64,000 nt of DNA, from NCBI GenBank assembly GCA_965202795.1, contig OZ241848.1, positions 310,001 to 374,000 on the forward strand, written 5' to 3'. The notes under the pieces were generated by a model, which did not search any database, had not been told where the DNA came from, and was given only the letters and a program-made list of their open reading frames with translations. This stretch comes from JACOND01 sp965202795 (lineage in GTDB: Bacteria; Bdellovibrionota; Bdellovibrionia; Bdellovibrionales; UBA1609). The position numbers were made by a program, and so were the translations under genes. Positions 1 to 7,675 of the stretch are shown here, one piece after another. Position 1 is the first letter of the stretch. Each line of letters opens with the position of its first letter.

Positions 1-93
1 AGCGCTGGAAAATTTAAAAAAATCCTCAAGGCTTCCGAAGCGGCTCTTGTCCGTGACAGTTTCAAGCAGGTTTTTTAATGTCAGCGCGCTCAA
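1..93 (-). CDS. 5' end of an unknown gene running off the left edge
   Basis: Only the first 31 codons are visible; the reading begins (M)SALTLKNLLETVTDK and stays open to the edge. The proposed TTG start overlaps the methyltransferase stop as TTGA, with AGGGAG about 9 nt upstream, which suggests translational coupling. Being directly downstream of a DNA methyltransferase, it could be the partner restriction enzyme, but nothing visible proves that. An alternative is chance open frame. Confidence 0.42.
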   Translation of the reverse strand, partial: MSALTLKNLLETVTDKSRFGSLEDFFKFSSA

Positions 94-1028
94 CGGATGC
101 TCTCCCTTCTTTCCAGGTTTTTTCTGTCCATTTCAAACCAGTCTTTTTCCGGCCTGCTGCAGGCGGCCCTTATTCTTTCAACAGCCCAGCTGCTGTATTT
201 TTCTGAAATATCACAGCCCATCCATCTCCGGCCCAGCTGCTGCGCCGCCGCCAGAGTTGTTCCAGAGCCGGAAAAAGGATCAATAACCAGGCCCCTCTTT
301 CTGGAGGAGGCCAAAACAAACTTCCTGACCAGCTCCTCCGGCTTTTGCGCCGGATGGGGGGTTTTTTCTTCCATGCCGTTGCAGAGAACCGGAACTTCTA
401 TGACATCCCTGGGCTTGGCGCCCAGCGGGCTGGGGCGCCATTGGGCGCTTTTTTCCCTCCTGCCGTATTGGCTTGTGTCCGCCTGGGGATGCAAAGGATA
501 TCTTAAAGTGTGCCGCTGATAGGGGACCCTGATATAATCCAGGCTCAGCTTTGTTTTTTTGGATTTTCTGAAATGAATGACGCTCTCATGAGACCGGCCC
601 CAGTCATTGCCCAAATTGGCCTTGTTTTTATAAAACCAAACAAGCCATTTGCAGGATTTAAAATATTTCATTGCGGGGCGCTTTATATCCGCCAGAATCT
701 CAGAGAAGCCGCAGACATAAAGGGAGCCATCCGCCTTTAAAGCTTTGGCAGCCTCGCTGATCCACTCAACAGACCACTTAATGTAATCCTCTTGAGATTT
801 AAAATTGTCCCAGTCCGCCTTTTTTATATTATATGGCGGATCAGCAAAAATCATATCGGCCCGCCCGCGGGGCAGGAGTTTTAAGAATTTTATAGAATCC
901 CCAAGAAAAAGCTGGCCGTCCGGATGCTCAAAAAACAGCTGGGGGCGGCCGGCGCCAGGCCTAACCTTGCGCTTTATCCCAGCATCCTTAAACAGGCTGG
1001 CTTGAGCCGGCAGATCAGGCGCTTTCAT
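90..1028 (-). CDS. site-specific DNA methyltransferase (amino-methyltransferase, beta-type motif order)
   Basis: Transfers a methyl group from S-adenosylmethionine to the exocyclic amino group of adenine (N6) or cytosine (N4) in a DNA recognition site. Catalytic motif IV is DPPY at residues 63-66, and the SAM-binding motif I DPFSGSGT is at 250-257 near the C-terminus. The order IV, target-recognition region, I is that of the beta class (the group of CcrM and many type II enzymes). The 312-residue length fits. The ATG has a GGGGGAAT-like Shine-Dalgarno sequence upstream. It is flanked by a 91-residue ORF upstream and an overlapping, edge-truncated ORF downstream, so a small restriction-modification operon is likely. 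Base specificity cannot be read from sequence. Confidence 0.93.
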   Translation of the reverse strand: MKAPDLPAQASLFKDAGIKRKVRPGAGRPQLFFEHPDGQLFLGDSIKFLKLLPRGRADMIFADPPYNIKKADWDNFKSQEDYIKWSVEWISEAAKALKADGSLYVCGFSEILADIKRPAMKYFKSCKWLVWFYKNKANLGNDWGRSHESVIHFRKSKKTKLSLDYIRVPYQRHTLRYPLHPQADTSQYGRREKSAQWRPSPLGAKPRDVIEVPVLCNGMEEKTPHPAQKPEELVRKFVLASSRKRGLVIDPFSGSGTTLAAAQQLGRRWMGCDISEKYSSWAVERIRAACSRPEKDWFEMDRKNLERRESIR

Positions 1029-1047
1029 GTGTTATTCCCCCTTTTTT

Positions 1048-1323
1048 TTAATTAAACCCGATTTGAGAGGCCTTGCCGGAGAGCTTGTGAAAGGGGGTCT
1101 TGAACTCCAGAGCGCGGCTCTTTTTGGTCCGAAAGGGCTGCCACTCGTTTTCAAACACATAATCCCCGGTCCAGCGCTCTGTGATTTTGCCGGGCCAGAT
1201 CAGCTCCGCCGGCTTTGTGTCCTGAAACAGCAAAAACCGGTATTTGTCCGGCAAAGGCCGGTTTTCCGCCAGCAGCCGGGAGGTCTCTTTTTTTTCCGCT
1301 TCCGTCAATTTCAGCCGATCCAT
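1048..1323 (-). CDS. small conserved-looking protein upstream of the methyltransferase
   Basis: A 91-residue product begins MDRLKLTEAEKKETSRLL and contains KYRFLLFQDTKPAELIWPGK. Such LP-x-KYR-LLF and ELIW-GK strings resemble segments I associate with the N-termini of some DNA methyltransferases or their partner proteins, from memory only. The start has a strong GGGGAGGGG about 4 nt before the ATG. It lies 19 bp upstream of the methyltransferase on the same strand, so the two are probably co-transcribed. It may be a specificity or control subunit, or an N-terminal piece split from the enzyme. Confidence 0.6.
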   Translation of the reverse strand: MDRLKLTEAEKKETSRLLAENRPLPDKYRFLLFQDTKPAELIWPGKITERWTGDYVFENEWQPFRTKKSRALEFKTPFHKLSGKASQIGFN

Positions 1324-2338
1324 AATCCCCTCCCCTTAAAATCCCCAGCTTTTATTAAGGCCTGGCGCCGCTGTGGCCTGTTCCCCTGGCTTGAGCTTCC
1401 TCGGCCAATGCCGCAGCTAAAATCAGCGGCTGCAAATCCCGCCGGGGCCGGGCGCTGGCGGGCGGGGCGCGGGCTGCGGCCTTTTCCGGCTCCCCGGCCA
1501 GAGTAGCTGCCGGGGGCGCCTTCCGCCGGGGCGCCTTCCGCCAAAAGGGGGAACCGCCGCCATTCCCTGATTCCTTATTATGATTTTTAACGGTTTCAGG
1601 CTATTATGTCAAAGACAGGGGGACAGATCAAATTTTGAAAACTCAACATTCTTTGTTTGAGCCGCCCTGTTCAAAAAAAATGAGCGGGCTGAAAAGCGCC
1701 TCGGAGGCGGTTTTTCAGGACCTTCACCGGGGGGAGATGGCTTGCCGGGCCAAAAAAAAGCTGTGTTCTATCAACAGAGGTATGACAGGAGGATCCCGGC
1801 AAGCTGCTCCAGCTGGTCTCAATTTCTGAGCCGCGCATCAAGAGCAGCGGATGAAAGGGGACATCCCGGCAAGCTGCTCCAGCCGGAACGGCCCGCGCAT
1901 GGGACTGGCGGCTCAGGGCAAGCAGGGACAGGCGCCGAAAAGGCTGGCTCTATGGCTCCAGCAGACAGCGCTGTTGAAGACTCCCCCTCCAGACAGGACC
2001 GCCGCCGAAAAGCTGCAAATAAAAGAGCGGCTTCAGGAGCTGTTTTGAGAGGATTTTCGGCTTCCCGCCCAGGTTTTGCCTCTAATGCGGCGCAACAGGG
2101 AGGGCGTGGGAGGCTACGGGCGGAAAGAAATGAAGAGGCCGGCCGGGCCGGCAAAAAAAGCTTTTTTTTTGGCGGGGAATGATTGACAAATGAGCGCAAA
2201 ATTGGGAGAATCAGCTGTGAGCCTGGGAATGAGGGGAGAAAGCCGGCGCCTTAAGGCTGGCAGAAAGATGGCAGGCAGACAAAATTTTTTGGCGCATGGA
2301 TTTGGGCTTATTGTCAGGGAAAAATATGATCTCTTTAT
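1324..2338. other. gene-poor stretch with short direct repeats and a terminator-like dispersed repeat
   Basis: No convincing gene. A 22-24 bp direct repeat (core CCCGGCAAGCTGCTCCAGC) occurs near 1796 and 1865. A terminator-like hairpin at about 1698-1717 has a second, inverted copy near 28.4 kb. A weak open frame at 1851-2048 (+) ends in a helical-looking tail (PPPDRTAAEKLQIKERLQ) and might be a gene remnant, but has no supporting family. Confidence 0.5.
1698..1755 (+). repeat. dispersed repeat, copy A (terminator-like hairpin plus downstream segment)
   Basis: Starts with CGCCT-CGG-AGGCG followed by a T run, a short stem that looks like an intrinsic terminator, then CAGGACCTTCACCGGGGGG and a TGGCTTGCC block. 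The reverse complement of about 28381-28442 has the same segments with few changes (loop TGG, then CAGGGCCTTCGCCGGGGGG, then TGGCTTGCC). Similarity beyond the stem shows common descent, not chance. Confidence 0.6.
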
Positions 2339-4099
2339 TTGTCATGCTCTGCCGGCGTTTTGGCGCTTCAGCTGCAGCGCTTCTCTCTCTCTCTCTCTCG
2401 GTTTGCCCGCGGCTCAGCCTCCCGCTTTAGGGCCGCTTTTAAAATCCCGGCAAATCAAACATGCCATCCCTCCGCCGCGCAGGCGGGGTTTTCCCTTTTG
2501 GGCGTTTTGGCCGCAGCCGCCATTGGGCTGGTTGTGATGATGGGGACAACCCAAAGCTTTATCCAGCAAAGGGTTAATCTTCTGGCTTTGGAGAAGCGGA
2601 TTGCGCGGATTGAAGTCAACAGCCGGGGCGCGGACGGATCGCAAATGTTTATGGGCAGAGCCTGGGACTGCAAAAACACGCTTGCGGGAATACCCTTAAG
2701 CGGCAATGCTGGAGACGCCAAAAGAAGCTTTGAAATTGCCCTTGTCAAGGACAGCGGGTCCCCGCCAGGCGCTGTGTGGGATTTTTCCAGGGACGCCATC
2801 TCAGGGGAGTTAACAAACAGCGCTGCAAAAGAGGGGCTGAAAAAGGCCGGGATAGACAAATTTAAAAAACTGGAGTTTATATACGAAAGCGCAAGCCCCA
2901 GATCCGGCCGGATTGTTTTAACATCCGGGACAAGCATTCAGGGCATTATGGAAAAATCAAATCCCAGCATTGTTTGGGAGCTTTCCGGGATAAAGGTTGA
3001 GTCTAAGCCGGCAGAGGCCGGCCCGCCGGCTCTGCCAGCCGGCGATCGCGTCACTGAATGCAGCGGGGAGCCTGTTCTGGACCCCTGCGGACCCGGAGTG
3101 GCGGGGGATTACCACACAAACCCCGATAACTCCAAAGGCGGATTTGTGGCGGACACCGCAAAAGCAAATGTTGACGCAACAGCCTTTATAGGGCCAGACG
3201 CCGCTGTCTGTGACACAGCCACAGTTAAAAGCTCGGCGCGGATTGAGGATACAGCAAGAATTTTCGGCAGCGCGCGGATTGTGGGCGGAAAAGTCCATGG
3301 CAAGGCGCGGGTTTATGACAATGCGTGGATCGCGCATACAGCGGAGGTCTATGGCGAGGCGGAAATCAAAGACAGCGCGCAGGTTTTTAATCAGGCAAAG
3401 GTTTACGGCCAGGCGAAGGTTAGTGATTCCGCGAAGATCTCAGGCGGCGGAGAGGTTTATGGCAGCGCGCATGTCTATGACAGCGCGAGAGTTTCTGACG
3501 GAAAAATCCATGGCCGCGCAAGGGTTTATGGCCGCTCAATGGTTTATGGCGAGGTTTATGGCAATGCAAAGGTTTACGAATACGCAACCCTCAACAGAGG
3601 AGTCAAGATTTATCACTCAGCCCGGGTTTTTGGCGATGCGGTGATTAGCGACAGAGCGGAAATTTTTGGCGAAGCGGATGTTTATGGCGAGGCGAAAATC
3701 AAAAACCAGGCAAAAGTTTCCTACAGCAGCCGGGTTTATGGCAGGGCGGAGGTTTATAACCGCGCGCATGTTAAAGGCTACAAAGCGAAGGTTTATGGCG
3801 ATGCGAAGATTTACAACCGCGCGCATGTTACCGGAGGAAGTGTTTATGATCAGGCGCGGGTTTACGGCCAGGCGCATGTTAGCGGAGGGAGTGTGTATCA
3901 AAGCGCCAGGATTTATGGCCGCGCGTATATTAATAGTGGAAAAATTCTTGGATCCTCAAGGGTTTCCGGCCGGGCATCCATTATTTCTCACAGGAATCTA
4001 AAAGTTATAGACGCGGTAATTTGCAATGGAATTTTTGCCCCAGCCGCTGCCAGCAATTCTCCAGCTCCCATTCGCCTCCGGCAGTCTGGATGCCCGTAA
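2339..4099 (+). CDS. prepilin-like N-terminus fused to a long left-handed beta-helix (hexapeptide repeat) protein
   Basis: After a leader comes AGFSLLGVLAAAAIGLVVMMG, a type III (prepilin) signal: cleavage is expected between G and F, and the hydrophobic helix follows. The usual Glu5 of the mature pilin is Gly here, as in some minor pseudopilins. Residues about 255-560 are dozens of imperfect hexads of the form [GS]xA[RKE][VI][YSF] (for example YGEAEIKDSAQVFNQAKVYG), the YdcK-like hexapeptide beta-helix pattern. The start is uncertain: this frame has only a TTG at 2339. ATG 2326, behind AGGGA, is out of frame across a (TC)9 tract, and ATG 2461 is out of frame by one G. The protein probably displays a beta-helix rod from a pilus or pseudopilus tip. 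A secreted beta-helix relative lies at 13.4 kb. Confidence 0.75.
   Translation: MSCSAGVLALQLQRFSLSLSRFARGSASRFRAAFKIPANQTCHPSAAQAGFSLLGVLAAAAIGLVVMMGTTQSFIQQRVNLLALEKRIARIEVNSRGADGSQMFMGRAWDCKNTLAGIPLSGNAGDAKRSFEIALVKDSGSPPGAVWDFSRDAISGELTNSAAKEGLKKAGIDKFKKLEFIYESASPRSGRIVLTSGTSIQGIMEKSNPSIVWELSGIKVESKPAEAGPPALPAGDRVTECSGEPVLDPCGPGVAGDYHTNPDNSKGGFVADTAKANVDATAFIGPDAAVCDTATVKSSARIEDTARIFGSARIVGGKVHGKARVYDNAWIAHTAEVYGEAEIKDSAQVFNQAKVYGQAKVSDSAKISGGGEVYGSAHVYDSARVSDGKIHGRARVYGRSMVYGEVYGNAKVYEYATLNRGVKIYHSARVFGDAVISDRAEIFGEADVYGEAKIKNQAKVSYSSRVYGRAEVYNRAHVKGYKAKVYGDAKIYNRAHVTGGSVYDQARVYGQAHVSGGSVYQSARIYGRAYINSGKILGSSRVSGRASIISHRNLKVIDAVICNGIFAPAAASNSPAPIRLRQSGCP
2382..2399 (+). repeat. (TC)9 microsatellite in the 5' region of the prepilin/beta-helix gene
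   Basis: Nine TC units directly follow GCGCT. Reading from ATG 2326 (with AGGGA 7 nt upstream) reaches a stop at 2428 in the present sequence. Gain of one TC unit, or loss of two, would join that ATG to the prepilin/beta-helix frame. This is the configuration of a slipped-strand contingency locus; a consensus error is the alternative. Confidence 0.7.
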
Positions 4100-4170
4100 T
4101 TTTCATCCAAAACTTCAGCAAGCAGGCGCAGCCTAAAAAGCTCAGCGCCGGGAGAGATTTGAGCGGCGCT

Positions 4171-4698
4171 TTACTGGCATATCGCCGCTGAGCTGCAGTT
4201 TCCGCCGCCTATGGGATAGCAGCGGGGAAAGGCAGCGGGGCAGTCCGGGGACATAGTCCCATATCTTCTGCACATTAAAGGCGGGCTGGGCTGCAAGCTG
4301 ATGTTCTGATTGGGATCTAAAGGATCTGGGCCGATTGTGTGGCAGTATCTGCCGGCTTGAACGATCTTGTAGGTTCCCTCTCCGGCGTCAATTGACACGC
4401 AGTGTACACGGGAGCTGCCGGCGATTGTCTGAAAAATCCTATAACACACTTTGGAGCCGGCGGAGACGCGGGCATTTATCCTCAGCTGGATTCCCAGCTC
4501 TCCAAGAGTGTCGCATTTGTCAAAAGGGGAATTCGCAGCGCAGGCCAGGGTTGCTGTGGCAATATCTTTAAGATATCTATAAACAGCGGTTTTCCCGCCG
4601 CTTTCCAAATATTTTTTATATTGAGGCAGAGAGATGACCACCAAAACGGCCAAAATGGCCATGGATGTCAAAAGCTCGACAAGCGAAAATCCTTTCAT
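4171..4698 (-). CDS. type IV pilin-like protein, copy 1
   Basis: Structural pilin or pseudopilin. It begins MKG-FSLVELLTSMAILAV: a three-residue leader, cleavage after Gly3, Phe1 and Glu5 of the mature protein, and a hydrophobic alpha-1 helix, followed by PQYKKYLESGGK. The C-terminal half contains about ten Cys, suggesting disulfide loops. The 175-residue length fits a pilin. It lies just downstream of a close paralogue on the same strand (gap about 13 bp), so the pair is a tandem duplication and an operon. The prepilin/beta-helix gene converges on it. No pilus assembly ATPase or prepilin peptidase is in the window. Confidence 0.9.
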   Translation of the reverse strand: MKGFSLVELLTSMAILAVLVVISLPQYKKYLESGGKTAVYRYLKDIATATLACAANSPFDKCDTLGELGIQLRINARVSAGSKVCYRIFQTIAGSSRVHCVSIDAGEGTYKIVQAGRYCHTIGPDPLDPNQNISLQPSPPLMCRRYGTMSPDCPAAFPRCYPIGGGNCSSAAICQ

Positions 4699-4711
4699 TT
4701 TCCGCCTCTTT

Positions 4712-5239
4712 TTACTGGCATATCGCCGCTGAGCTGCATCTTGCGCTGCTTATAGGCTGGCAGCGGGGAAAAGCAGCGGAACAGTCCGGGGACACAGATC
4801 CATGCCTTCTGCACATTAAAGGAGGGCTGGGCTGCAATTTGATGGTCTTATTGGGATCTAAAGGATCTGGAGCCAGTTGAAAGCAATATCGGCCGGTTTG
4901 AATGATCTTGTATGTTCCCTCGCCGGCATCAACTGACACACAGCTTAGAGCCGCATTGCCGGCGATATTGGACACAAATCTATAACACACTTTGGAGGCA
5001 GCGGCTGCGCGCATGCCTGTCATGCCATGGATTCCCAGCTCTTCAAGGGTGTCGCATTTGTTAAAGGAAGAGTTTGCGGCGCAGACAAGGGTCGCCGCGG
5101 CAATATCTTTAAGCTGTCTATAAACAGCGGTTTTCCCGCCTCTTTCCAAATATTTTTTATATTGAGGCAGAGAGATGACCGCCAAAACGGTCAAAATGGC
5201 CATGGATGTCAAAAGCTCGACAAGCGAAAAGCCTTTCAT
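4712..5239 (-). CDS. type IV pilin-like protein, copy 2
   Basis: Paralogue of the neighbouring pilin, also 175 residues. It has the same MKG-FSLVELL signal, the same TAVYR.LKDIA segment, and the same ending PPLMCRR...SPDC.AAFPRC...CSSAAICQ. The middle (residues about 65-130) differs most, while the Cys positions are kept, as expected if the exposed face diverges and the fold is held. It is the upstream gene of the pair; GGCGGCAA precedes the ATG. Confidence 0.9.
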   Translation of the reverse strand: MKGFSLVELLTSMAILTVLAVISLPQYKKYLERGGKTAVYRQLKDIAAATLVCAANSSFNKCDTLEELGIHGMTGMRAAAASKVCYRFVSNIAGNAALSCVSVDAGEGTYKIIQTGRYCFQLAPDPLDPNKTIKLQPSPPLMCRRHGSVSPDCSAAFPRCQPISSARCSSAAICQ

Positions 5240-5558
5240 TTGCCGCCTCTTTTTTTTGAGAATGCTTTTCAGCCAGCTGCTCCGCAGCGGCGCGGGAGCG
5301 GCCGCGGGAACGGCCCAGCAAACAAGCGCCGCCCCCTGATGATTTTAAGCTGTCTCCTTCAAATCTGTCAAGGGGCTTTTTCAGGGGCATTTTCAAGGAG
5401 GGGCGCGGAAATCTGCCTGGCGGCTCCCGGACAGGCTTGCAAAAATGCGGGCCAAAAGCTATCATCGGATAAATGAATGCCATAAGCTGGGCCGCGCCGC
5501 CCAAAATCAGGCCCAGAATCAGAGCCGGCGGCCGGGGGCGGCCCAAGGCCAGCCCATT
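5240..5558. other. intergenic stretch with one dispersed hairpin-element fragment
   Basis: Around 5285-5330 it carries GGGAACGGCCCAGCAAACAA, a shortened copy of the dispersed element. On the minus strand an open frame from 5567 has one hydrophobic stretch (ALILGLILGGAAQLMAFIY), but it runs antisense into pilin DNA and has no continuation; no gene is called. Confidence 0.45.
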
Positions 5559-6683
5559 ATGAGCCAAAACAGCATCCCGGAATTTAAGACCAGGCGGCTG
5601 TTTCTCCGCGGGCTTCAGCTGAGGGACGCCGAAAGCTATGAAAAGCGCTTCGCCCGCTGGGAGATTGTTCAGTTTCTCCGCCGCTCATGCCCCTGGCCTT
5701 ATCCCAAAGGCGGCGCTTTGGCCTGGATAAAAACCGCTGTCCTCCCGAATCAGGGGCTGGGACAGTGGTCCTGGGGGATTTTTTTAAAAAGCCGCCGGGA
5801 GGATCTGATTGGCTGCATTGAGCTGCGCCGCAAAGGCAATCCGGGAAACCGCGGCTTTTGGCTGGCCGAAGAGCATTGGGGCAAAGGGCTTATGACCGAA
5901 GCCTGCCAGCCTGTTTTGGACTATGCTTTTGAGGCTTTGGGCTTTGAAAAGCTGATATTTGACAATGCGGTCCAGAACCTGGCTTCCCGCCGCGTCAAGG
6001 AAAAAACCGGCTGCCGCTATATTGGCCTGAGGGCGCAGAAGTTCCTCAACCCAGAGTTTGCGGAGAGCGAGATATGGGAGCTTTCCCGCGCGGACTGGCA
6101 AACATTCCGCGGGGCCGCCCCAGCCGCGAAGCCGCAAAAAAATCAAGAGGCAAAAGCGCCCGGCAAAAAGCCTTTTTCGCTTTCAGAGGAGGGCCTGGCC
6201 CTGATCAAAAGCGAGATGTCCCGCTATGAGATCAGGCGCTCCTGCCTGATCCCCTGCCTCTATCAAATCCAAAAAGAGAAGGGCTGGATCCCGCCGGAAG
6301 CCGTCCCATGGCTGAGCGCGCGGACCGGCATCCCGGAATCCCAGATCTATGAGGTTTTGACTTTCTACACCATGTTTAACAAAAAGCCTGTGGGGAGATT
6401 TCATATTCAGGTCTGCCGCAATATTTCCTGCTCTTTGCGCGGAGGGCGGGATCTGGCCGCGCGGATTTGCCGGCGCCTGCAAATCAGGGAGGGGGAGCGG
6501 AGCGCGGACGGCAGCTGGACTCTTTCGCTGGTGGAGTGCCTTGGCGCCTGTGACGAAGCCCCGGCCATTCAGCTAAACGGCGAGCTTTTGGGCCGGATGA
6601 CTGAGGAAAAAACGCTTCGCATTTTAAGGGAGCGGCTGACCGCCTCTAAAAATCCCCCAGCAGGATCTCAAGGCGGACAATAA
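5559..6683 (+). CDS. GNAT acetyltransferase fused to NuoE-like [2Fe-2S] subunit
   Basis: Two domains in one 374-residue frame. Residues about 8-175 resemble RimJ/RimL-type GNAT N-acetyltransferases (FKTRRLFLRGLQLRDAESY, then FWLAEEHWGKGLMTEACQPV, an acetyl-CoA-binding region). Residues about 195-360 match NuoE, the 24-kDa subunit of NADH:quinone oxidoreductase (complex I): YQIQKEKGWIPPEAVPWL, YEVLTFYTMFNKKPVG, and the cluster ligands C-x4-C (CRNISC) and C-x3-C (CLGAC). An earlier in-frame ATG at 5445 would add 38 low-complexity residues. No other nuo gene is visible here. It overlaps the next ORF by one base (TAATG). A split or frameshift would be the trivial alternative, but the frame is continuous. 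Confidence 0.85.
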   Translation: MSQNSIPEFKTRRLFLRGLQLRDAESYEKRFARWEIVQFLRRSCPWPYPKGGALAWIKTAVLPNQGLGQWSWGIFLKSRREDLIGCIELRRKGNPGNRGFWLAEEHWGKGLMTEACQPVLDYAFEALGFEKLIFDNAVQNLASRRVKEKTGCRYIGLRAQKFLNPEFAESEIWELSRADWQTFRGAAPAAKPQKNQEAKAPGKKPFSLSEEGLALIKSEMSRYEIRRSCLIPCLYQIQKEKGWIPPEAVPWLSARTGIPESQIYEVLTFYTMFNKKPVGRFHIQVCRNISCSLRGGRDLAARICRRLQIREGERSADGSWTLSLVECLGACDEAPAIQLNGELLGRMTEEKTLRILRERLTASKNPPAGSQGGQ

Positions 6684-7675
6684 TGGCTTTAAAAAAAGGG
6701 GACATTGTGGAGCTTGCGGCGCCCTCCGCGCCCCCGCATAAAAAGCGCCCGATTCTCCAAGGCATGCAAATCCTGAAAAGCTGGGGCCTTCGGCCTCATC
6801 TGCCAAAAGAGGCCATCTCCCCTTATTTGTTTCATGCCGCCGCCGGCCCCGTCAGGGCGCGGCTTTTAGAGGGCGCCTTTCTGAATCCGCGGACGGCAGC
6901 TGTCTGGGCATTAAGAGGCGGCTATGGAGCGCAAAAACTGGCGCCGCAGCTGGCCAAAAAGCTGCAGGCAAAGGCTTTCGCCAAAAAAGCCGCCGGAAAG
7001 CTTTTTATTGGGTTTAGCGACTCAACCGCCCTGCACCTTTGCCTGAACAAGGCAAAAATCCCAAGCCTGCACGCGCCTTTTGTGTCTCAGCTGCATCAGC
7101 TGCCGCAAAAAGAGCTTGTTTTTTTGAGGAAAATATTGTTTGGCGAAGCAAAGCAAATTGTTTTCCCGAGGCTAAAAAGCCTGGCCCCGCCAAAAAACAG
7201 CCGGCGGATAAAGGGCCCGCTTGCTGGAGGCAATCTGACTTTGATCCAGAATTTTCTGGGAACGCCATGGCTCCCCTCCTTTCAGTCATCTATTTTGTTT
7301 TTGGAGGATGTCCATGAAGAGGGCTACAGAGTGGACCGCGCCCTGCATCATTTGTTTTTTGCCGGCGCCCTGAAGGGCCTTAAGGCGCTTGTTTTGGGGC
7401 CTTTTCCCCCTCTGAGCGGGCGGGCGCTCAGAGGCCGGGTTTTAAAATCCTTTGCGGAGCTTTCCGGGATGGGCCAAAAAATTCCCATTGTGACGGGCCT
7501 TCCCTGCGGCCATATCTCCAATCACAGGGCGCTGCCCCTTGGAGTCCCGGCGGAGCTGCTGATCTCGCCCTCAGGGGCCGCTCAATTAAAAACAGCTTCC
7601 ATTTCCATGCAATGCAATGGAAAACACAGCTCAAGCGCGATCAGCATAAAAAATGGCATATTCCCTAAAAGTTAG
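6683..7675 (+). CDS. ldcA: LD-carboxypeptidase (peptidase family S66)
   Basis: Cytoplasmic serine peptidase that removes the terminal D-Ala from murein tetrapeptides during peptidoglycan recycling. The nucleophile is Ser112 in GFSDST; the supporting residues are Glu207 in LFLEDVHEEGYRVDR and His276 in GLPCGHISNH. WALRGGYGAQKL is the family's typical RGGYG segment. The 330-residue length fits. Its start overlaps the stop of the GNAT-NuoE gene, and its end overlaps the start of the Mpl fusion by 23 bp, so the three form a tight operon. Its product, the tripeptide, is the substrate of Mpl encoded next door. Confidence 0.92.
   Translation: MALKKGDIVELAAPSAPPHKKRPILQGMQILKSWGLRPHLPKEAISPYLFHAAAGPVRARLLEGAFLNPRTAAVWALRGGYGAQKLAPQLAKKLQAKAFAKKAAGKLFIGFSDSTALHLCLNKAKIPSLHAPFVSQLHQLPQKELVFLRKILFGEAKQIVFPRLKSLAPPKNSRRIKGPLAGGNLTLIQNFLGTPWLPSFQSSILFLEDVHEEGYRVDRALHHLFFAGALKGLKALVLGPFPPLSGRALRGRVLKSFAELSGMGQKIPIVTGLPCGHISNHRALPLGVPAELLISPSGAAQLKTASISMQCNGKHSSSAISIKNGIFPKS

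Noticed and set aside
1742..2199. Overlapping ORFs on both strands between the 91-aa gene and the prepilin gene
   Set aside because: Arg/Ala/Pro-biased products with no motif, starts without ribosome sites; repeats explain part of the sequence.
3210..4001. Shifted-frame and antisense ORFs over the beta-helix repeats (MARRKSKT, MRAVVNLR and similar)
   Set aside because: They mirror the codon periodicity of the real hexapeptide repeat and lack starts with ribosome sites.
5157..5567. Minus-strand ORF with one hydrophobic stretch
   Set aside because: It runs antisense through pilin DNA, ends in low-complexity sequence and is opposite the GNAT-NuoE start; one hydrophobic run is not enough.
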